Source: Bacteroidota bacterium (GTDB lineage Bacteria > Bacteroidota > Bacteroidia > Bacteroidales > NBLH01). Taken from it: DNA of 58,687 nt. The notes below the pieces were generated by a model. That model did not search any database, was not told the DNA's origin, and saw only the letters and a list, made by a program, of their open reading frames with translations. A program made the translations under genes and the position numbers. The stretch spans positions 1 to 58,687 of the forward strand of contig JANYKN010000092.1 in NCBI GenBank assembly GCA_025361565.1, read 5' to 3'. Shown piece after piece: positions 54,648 through 58,687 of this stretch (positions within the stretch are counted from its first letter, which is position 1; the number at the start of each line of letters is the position of its first letter).

Positions 54648-54862
54648 ATAAATATTAATTTATATCCAATACATTTGCATACAACGCTATTGAAATTTTC
54701 TGGTAAAAGCAAGATATTTATTAAAATCAACTAATTCTAATTAAATCATTATTAATCTTATATTTAATTAATACATATTACAACTAATATCTACAGTTTT
54801 TACGAGCAAAATGCATTTGAAACACATTGTTTAAACCAAGTATTATAAAAGATAAAAAAACC

Positions 54863-55564
54863 ATGTTTAGTGAGAATATTTTTAATGGGAATGAGTGTGC
54901 AGATTGCTTAAAAAGGTGCAATATGTTTCATCATCTTTCTCATGATGAGATGAAATATATAAATGAAAGCCGATATGAAGCTAAATTTAAAGCAGGTGAG
55001 ACAATTTTCAAACAGGGAAGCCCTACTTCTCATATTGTATCCTTTTCAATTGGTCTTGCTAAACTTTATATGGAAGCGAACAACCATAAGGATGTTATTA
55101 TTTCACTTGTACAACCAACAAGTTTGATAGGTGGCCCAGGATTGTATCTGGACGGGAGACATAAGTTTTCTTTGGCTGCACTAGTGGATTGCAATGTTTG
55201 TTTTATCGATATAAAACCTTTTAAAGAGTTAATCCGGAGCAATCCAAATTTTGCAGAATCATTTATTGAAGACATAAGCCTAAATGATTACCAATTAATG
55301 AAAAAATTAGTAAACACAACGATTAAGCAATCACATGGTCGAATGGCAGAAATTCTACTTTATCTGGCACAGACAATTTTCAGAAAATATGAGTTCGATA
55401 TAGTTTTATCAAGACAGGAGTTAGCTGATTTCACTGGAATGTCGAAAGAGGGAGCGATAAGGATTCTTAAAGAATTCAAAAGTGATGGATTGATTGAATG
55501 TGAAAACCAAGAATTTAAAATCATTGATATTAAAAGACTTGAGGAAATAAGTTTGAATGGATAA
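54863..55564 (+). CDS. Crp/Fnr-family transcription regulator (paralogue)
   Basis: I choose the ATG at 54863; an upstream TTG adds 12 unlikely residues. The protein has the beta-roll (FKAGETIFKQGSPTSHIVSF) and winged helix (VLSRQELADFTGMSKEGAIR, ILKEFKSDGL) of the Crp/Fnr family and is a close relative of the 42400 product. Three N-terminal cysteines (12, 15, 19) and the Cys in ALVDCNVCFID give an arrangement that could hold an iron-sulfur cluster, as in FNR. This is not proved by sequence. Confidence 0.87.
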   Translation: MFSENIFNGNECADCLKRCNMFHHLSHDEMKYINESRYEAKFKAGETIFKQGSPTSHIVSFSIGLAKLYMEANNHKDVIISLVQPTSLIGGPGLYLDGRHKFSLAALVDCNVCFIDIKPFKELIRSNPNFAESFIEDISLNDYQLMKKLVNTTIKQSHGRMAEILLYLAQTIFRKYEFDIVLSRQELADFTGMSKEGAIRILKEFKSDGLIECENQEFKIIDIKRLEEISLNG

Positions 55565-55705
55565 GTTCTGTAAAGACAAAATTAAAAGTTGAAAATAAAA
55601 GGAAAAAATTGAAACAAATATACTTGACAAAGAATAACCACTTAAAGGCTATTCTTTATCAAGCGAATATTAAAAAAAAAGCAATACTAAATTTTAAATT
55701 TACAG

Positions 55706-56911
55706 TTAAATTACCTGAATTTCATCTTCTTTCTTTTTCCACGGAGGTAGAAGCCATAATAAGAATGTCAATATCAGAAATGGAACAATAATCCAAACAG
55801 CAGCCATTAAATAACCTTCTGCTCCAATAAGTCCAATTTTAAAACTTGTATAGCCATAAAAACTTTTTGAAAACAATTGGCCACCAATAACCACATTCCA
55901 TCTCATAAAGAAGATACCAATAAGAATAAGTGTTGCAATAATAAAATAAATTATTTTTCTGATTTGCACTTTTGGTTTATAAAACTGCAAGATTGCCAAT
56001 GTAATTAATGGTATAACAGTTCCAAATAATCCCTGCATAATAAATAAGGTAAAGAATAGTCTTCCAAAAACCAGCATATGCAAAACCTCGAAAGATTCTT
56101 CTGCTTCGTATATACGATGAATCTGATCCAAACCTTCAAGCGTAAAATCTATGATTAAAATGTAGAACAAATATTTAGCAATTGTATCGAGACAAGCCAT
56201 GTCAACAGAAATTTTCCTGATTTTATTTAGTATAATATATATGAACATAACCAACGCAATTCCCGAAACCATTGCTGAAAAAAGAAAAATTACCGGCATT
56301 AGAACTGTGGACCACCAAGGGTTTGCTTTTATCGATCCGAAAATAAATCCGACATATCCATGCAATAAAAATGCTGATGGCACACCAATAACCGTAATTA
56401 TATAACCAATTTTGTTATCAAGAGCCACAGCTTTGGGAGAAATATCAGTTGTCCATAACGAAAGGGCTCTGTATAAGAATCGCTTAAATCCTTTTGTTTC
56501 ATTCGCCCATATTATCATATCACACCTATAATCGAACCAGATTTCAAGCAATAAAACAACCATCAGATACCATAAGTAAACAAAACCGAAAATTGCCATT
56601 GCAGAACTTGAATGTGGTGTAATCATGATTTCGTAAGCTCTAAGCGGTTTTCCCAAATGGCTAATTAGAGGCATCGTAGCAACCAACATAAATGAAAAAG
56701 CGGTTAGCAATGCCAGACCATAGGTAGGCTTAAGAATATGTAATTTAAATATGCGTTCAAGGGAGGCAAGGATAAAGGCTCCTGCAACCAATCCGGTAAT
56801 ATAAGGATAAAGTACAATGAGTATACTCCAATTGAGTTCAATTTCATTCGGATAAACATATCCATCAACTTTAGAAAGAACTTCATATAAATTCTGTAAA
56901 TGTGGTTCCAT
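55706..56911 (-). CDS. NrfD-type membrane protein, module 3
   Basis: The 401-residue protein has about ten helices and NrfD-type landmarks (LVAGAFILASLERIFKLHIL, HLGKPLRAYEIMITPHSSSA, HGYVGFIFGSIKANPWWSTV). It is more distant from modules 1 and 2 than they are from each other. Together with the ferredoxin (1-base gap) and tetraheme cytochrome it forms a three-gene operon that would move electrons between quinone and the periplasm. Confidence 0.88.
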   Translation of the reverse strand: MEPHLQNLYEVLSKVDGYVYPNEIELNWSILIVLYPYITGLVAGAFILASLERIFKLHILKPTYGLALLTAFSFMLVATMPLISHLGKPLRAYEIMITPHSSSAMAIFGFVYLWYLMVVLLLEIWFDYRCDMIIWANETKGFKRFLYRALSLWTTDISPKAVALDNKIGYIITVIGVPSAFLLHGYVGFIFGSIKANPWWSTVLMPVIFLFSAMVSGIALVMFIYIILNKIRKISVDMACLDTIAKYLFYILIIDFTLEGLDQIHRIYEAEESFEVLHMLVFGRLFFTLFIMQGLFGTVIPLITLAILQFYKPKVQIRKIIYFIIATLILIGIFFMRWNVVIGGQLFSKSFYGYTSFKIGLIGAEGYLMAAVWIIVPFLILTFLLWLLPPWKKKEDEIQVI

Positions 56912-56912
56912 A

Positions 56913-57680
56913 TTATCTTACCTCAGAGCTTAAAGCGTTATAGAATAATTTTGAGCCTGTATTTAAATGTGGCTTAATCACCATGCAAGTATGATTTTTT
57001 AAGAAGTAGTTAATCTTACTTTCCAGATCGTTCAAATCTCCAAAAATTCTTGCTTCGGTTGGACAGATTTCAAAACAAGCTGGTTGTAACCCTTTTTTAA
57101 GACGATGAATGCACAATGTACACTTATCAACCGTTCCTGTATCCGGATGAACATATCTACAACCATATGGACACGCCTGAACACAATACCTACATCCAAT
57201 ACAATAATTTGGATCTACCAAAACTATACCTTCCGGGGTTTCAAATGTAGCCCCAACCGGGCAAACTTGTGTACATGGAGATTTAGCACAATGATTGCAC
57301 ATTTTAGGAACAAAGAATGATTTGAATATTTCTTCATCTGGAATCGATTGTTGAAATCCATCGATTCCTCCATTCGGCGATTCTACTTTTATAGTACCGT
57401 CATTTTTGATGGTATACTGTTCAACCCAGGATCGGAAATAGAAAGGTTCCTTGGGGACATTGTTTTCCAATTTACAAGCATTGGCACATTTTCCGCATCC
57501 AATGCATTTATTTATGTCAATGCCTATTCCATACCATTTTCCTTTGCCTTTTGGGGGTTCAAGAGCAAAAAGTACACTATCAAACGTAGTGATGGCCGAA
57601 GCAACAGCGATTCCGCCAACGATAATTGCCCCGTTTTTAAAAAAATCCCTTCTGGATAAATTGGATTTATTATTTTTCAT
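56913..57680 (-). CDS. Tat-exported four-cluster ferredoxin, module 3
   Basis: The twin-arginine signal SRRDFFKNGAIIVGG starts at residue 9. All four cluster motifs are complete: C59-x2-C62-x2-C65-x3-C69, then CNHCAKSPCTQVCP, CIGCRYCVQACP, and CTLC with CFEICP. This contrasts with modules 1 and 2, which lack the second Cys of cluster 1. The gene overlaps the tetraheme cytochrome gene by the 4 bases ATGA. Similar subunits are NrfC and DsrO. Confidence 0.9.
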   Translation of the reverse strand: MKNNKSNLSRRDFFKNGAIIVGGIAVASAITTFDSVLFALEPPKGKGKWYGIGIDINKCIGCGKCANACKLENNVPKEPFYFRSWVEQYTIKNDGTIKVESPNGGIDGFQQSIPDEEIFKSFFVPKMCNHCAKSPCTQVCPVGATFETPEGIVLVDPNYCIGCRYCVQACPYGCRYVHPDTGTVDKCTLCIHRLKKGLQPACFEICPTEARIFGDLNDLESKINYFLKNHTCMVIKPHLNTGSKLFYNALSSEVR

Positions 57681-58186
57681 GGTTGGTGAGGATTATGACA
57701 TTTTATACATTTTTGTTCTTCTTTGGTTTTCTTGTTCAAAAGCTTGTGCTTCATCGCATCAATTTGAACAATCATTGTATTGTCAATGGTATCAAACAGT
57801 ATTTTTGTTCGTGCTGCATTTTTTTGATGGCACAAAGCACATTCCTTTCTTTCAATAGGTTTGTGGAGCAAAAGTGAATCCGGTAAATGGCCATCTTTGA
57901 ATTTATCCGCATATTGTGTATGCTTTAAACCGGGGCCATGACATACTTCACATTTGAGTTGTTTGTGATACCCTTCATCTTTTTCAATATGAATAGAATC
58001 ATGACATTTTGTACAATTTTCTGAGCCTGCATAATGTAATTCCCTGACCTGATTTTCAGAGATTGCATCAGCGCGATAATGCCCAAGCTGTCCAAAAGAT
58101 TTGGGAATTAAGACTTGCCTCATGATCAGGAATAGAATCAATAATATCGCAAAAAAAGAGATTAAGCGTTTTAAATGTTGTGGCAT
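57677..58186 (-). CDS. Membrane-anchored tetraheme cytochrome c, module 3
   Basis: The 169-residue protein begins with one uncleaved-looking membrane helix (about 7-25), then four CxxCH sites at 58 (CTKCH), 79 (CEVCH), 116 (CALCH) and 160 (CIKCH). The N-terminal anchor and small size recall NrfH- or DsrJ-like cytochromes. It is the first gene of the module 3 operon. The reaction served is unknown, as no terminal reductase is adjacent. Confidence 0.87.
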   Translation of the reverse strand: MPQHLKRLISFFAILLILFLIMRQVLIPKSFGQLGHYRADAISENQVRELHYAGSENCTKCHDSIHIEKDEGYHKQLKCEVCHGPGLKHTQYADKFKDGHLPDSLLLHKPIERKECALCHQKNAARTKILFDTIDNTMIVQIDAMKHKLLNKKTKEEQKCIKCHNPHQP

Positions 58187-58546
58187 AGCTTAAGGATTTA
58201 AATATTGAAAGGAAAATTACATAACTAAAAATAGATTAACAAATTATAAAGGTTTAAATAAATCTTTTGAAAAGCTGTAATATATCAATTATAAATATCA
58301 ATATTTAGCACAATATTTGATAAAAAATAATTCACAGACATTATATATCTCATAATGTGGATCTTAAATAAATACTTCAGAAGATATTGTAAAACAACAA
58401 GCACATCTACCAAATAAACGCCCTTGTTGCAAGCGGACTAGGTATTGAAGTGAAAAGATTCTCTTATATTCGCTGCAAGCAGCGGGGAATAAAACCCAAG
58501 ATCACCACAAGCTTCGCTTTCGGGATCAGTTCGACTGAATAATTTC
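58187..58546. other. Intergenic region upstream of module 3 with small palindrome
   Basis: No gene is seen. The palindrome CGCTGC-AA-GCAGCG (near 58470) followed by GGGGAATAAAACCC resembles the REP-like words near 20460-20570. The left part, upstream of the 58186 start, is AT-rich and should hold the module 3 promoter; no clear TAnnTTTG was identified. Confidence 0.45.
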
Positions 58547-58560
58547 ATTGAGGTGTTTAC
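58547..58560. repeat. Left terminal inverted repeat of the right IS copy
   Basis: ATTGAGGTGTTTAC is the exact reverse complement of 126-139 at the other window edge. It is followed by a short AT-rich leader and the transposase start at 58598. Confidence 0.6.
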
Positions 58561-58597
58561 ATAAATTCTATTATATTTGATTCAAAAATAATAATTT

Positions 58598-58687
58598 ATG
58601 AACAAATTTGAAGGAGAAGAGCTTATAAAGTTTACTCAAAGATTTTCCACAGATAAGGCCTGTTTAGAGTATCTGGCTGATATTAAG
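58598..58687 (+). CDS. IS1595-like transposase, N-terminal fragment (cut by window edge)
   Basis: Thirty codons are visible: MNKFEGEELIKFTQRFSTDK followed by ACLEYLADIK. An acidic/aromatic start and a short helix with a conserved C-x-x-Y-L motif is how IS1595-family transposases open, ahead of their zinc-ribbon segment. The frame is open to the window edge. It is in the same orientation as the C-terminal fragment at 3-125. Confidence 0.6.
   Translation, partial: MNKFEGEELIKFTQRFSTDKACLEYLADIK

Noticed and set aside
1-58687. The whole window as a composite transposon
   Set aside because: It contains core respiratory and housekeeping genes, and neither outer IS end nor a target duplication is visible. 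The IS copies are only reported as flanks.

Overview
The window looks like chromosomal DNA of a Bacteroidota (Bacteroidetes) bacterium. The evidence is an alternative complex III operon, type IX secretion (T9SS) sorting tails, BACON, GEVED, SiaC and WG-repeat proteins, AT-rich spacers, promoters with the Bacteroidetes -7 motif TAnnTTTG and mostly weak Shine-Dalgarno sequences. No rRNA, tRNA or CRISPR array was recognised. Both ends lie inside IS1595-like transposase genes in the same orientation. The left edge holds the last 40 codons and the right edge the first 30, so the window is a stretch between two IS copies (or an assembly broken at a repeat).

Layout. (1) 0.4-8.5 kb: actABCDEF, a complete alternative complex III (quinol to cytochrome c electron transfer), with an extra monoheme cytochrome domain fused to ActA and no terminal oxidase next to it. 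(2) 8.7-10.1 kb: an HU-like protein, then palindromic repeats and a strict 22-bp tandem repeat. (3) 10.1-27.2 kb: an accessory island of two overlapping LuxR-type regulator genes (one PAS-like) followed by secreted, lipidated or T9SS-type surface proteins. A non-coding element with fixed internal spacing occurs three times, each time upstream of a secreted-protein gene and downstream of an intact or decayed 3' end of the PAS/LuxR gene. Two surface-protein genes carry frameshifts and several gene fragments lie between. (4) 27.2-37 kb: ordinary cell functions: WG-repeat protein, SiaC-like regulator, Mut7-C protein with an in-frame stop, M3 oligopeptidase, PgpH-type HD phosphodiesterase and an OmpA/PD40 protein. 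(5) 37-58.2 kb: a cytochrome c and respiratory region. It has a ResB-CcsA heme ligation fusion, a collagen-like multiheme lipoprotein, two Crp/Fnr regulators, two tandem copies of a three-gene module (Tat-exported four-cluster ferredoxin, NrfD-type quinone-interacting membrane protein, Ig-like membrane-anchored protein), two paralogous monoheme cytochromes, a beta-barrel protein, a cytochrome lipoprotein, and a third module of tetraheme cytochrome, ferredoxin and NrfD.

How the parts may work together. ActABCDEF would pass electrons from menaquinol to periplasmic cytochrome c. The three ferredoxin/NrfD modules resemble stripped-down relatives of the same architecture and probably link the quinone pool to c-type cytochromes on the periplasmic side. 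The ResB-CcsA protein would attach heme to all of these. A perfect FNR-type palindrome upstream of one Crp/Fnr gene and a near match upstream of the other suggest oxygen- or redox-linked control. The exact substrate of the duplicated modules cannot be read from the sequence, and they are the best candidate for an undescribed respiratory system here. The LuxR/surface-protein island, with its three spaced cis-elements, is the best candidate for an undescribed regulatory system.
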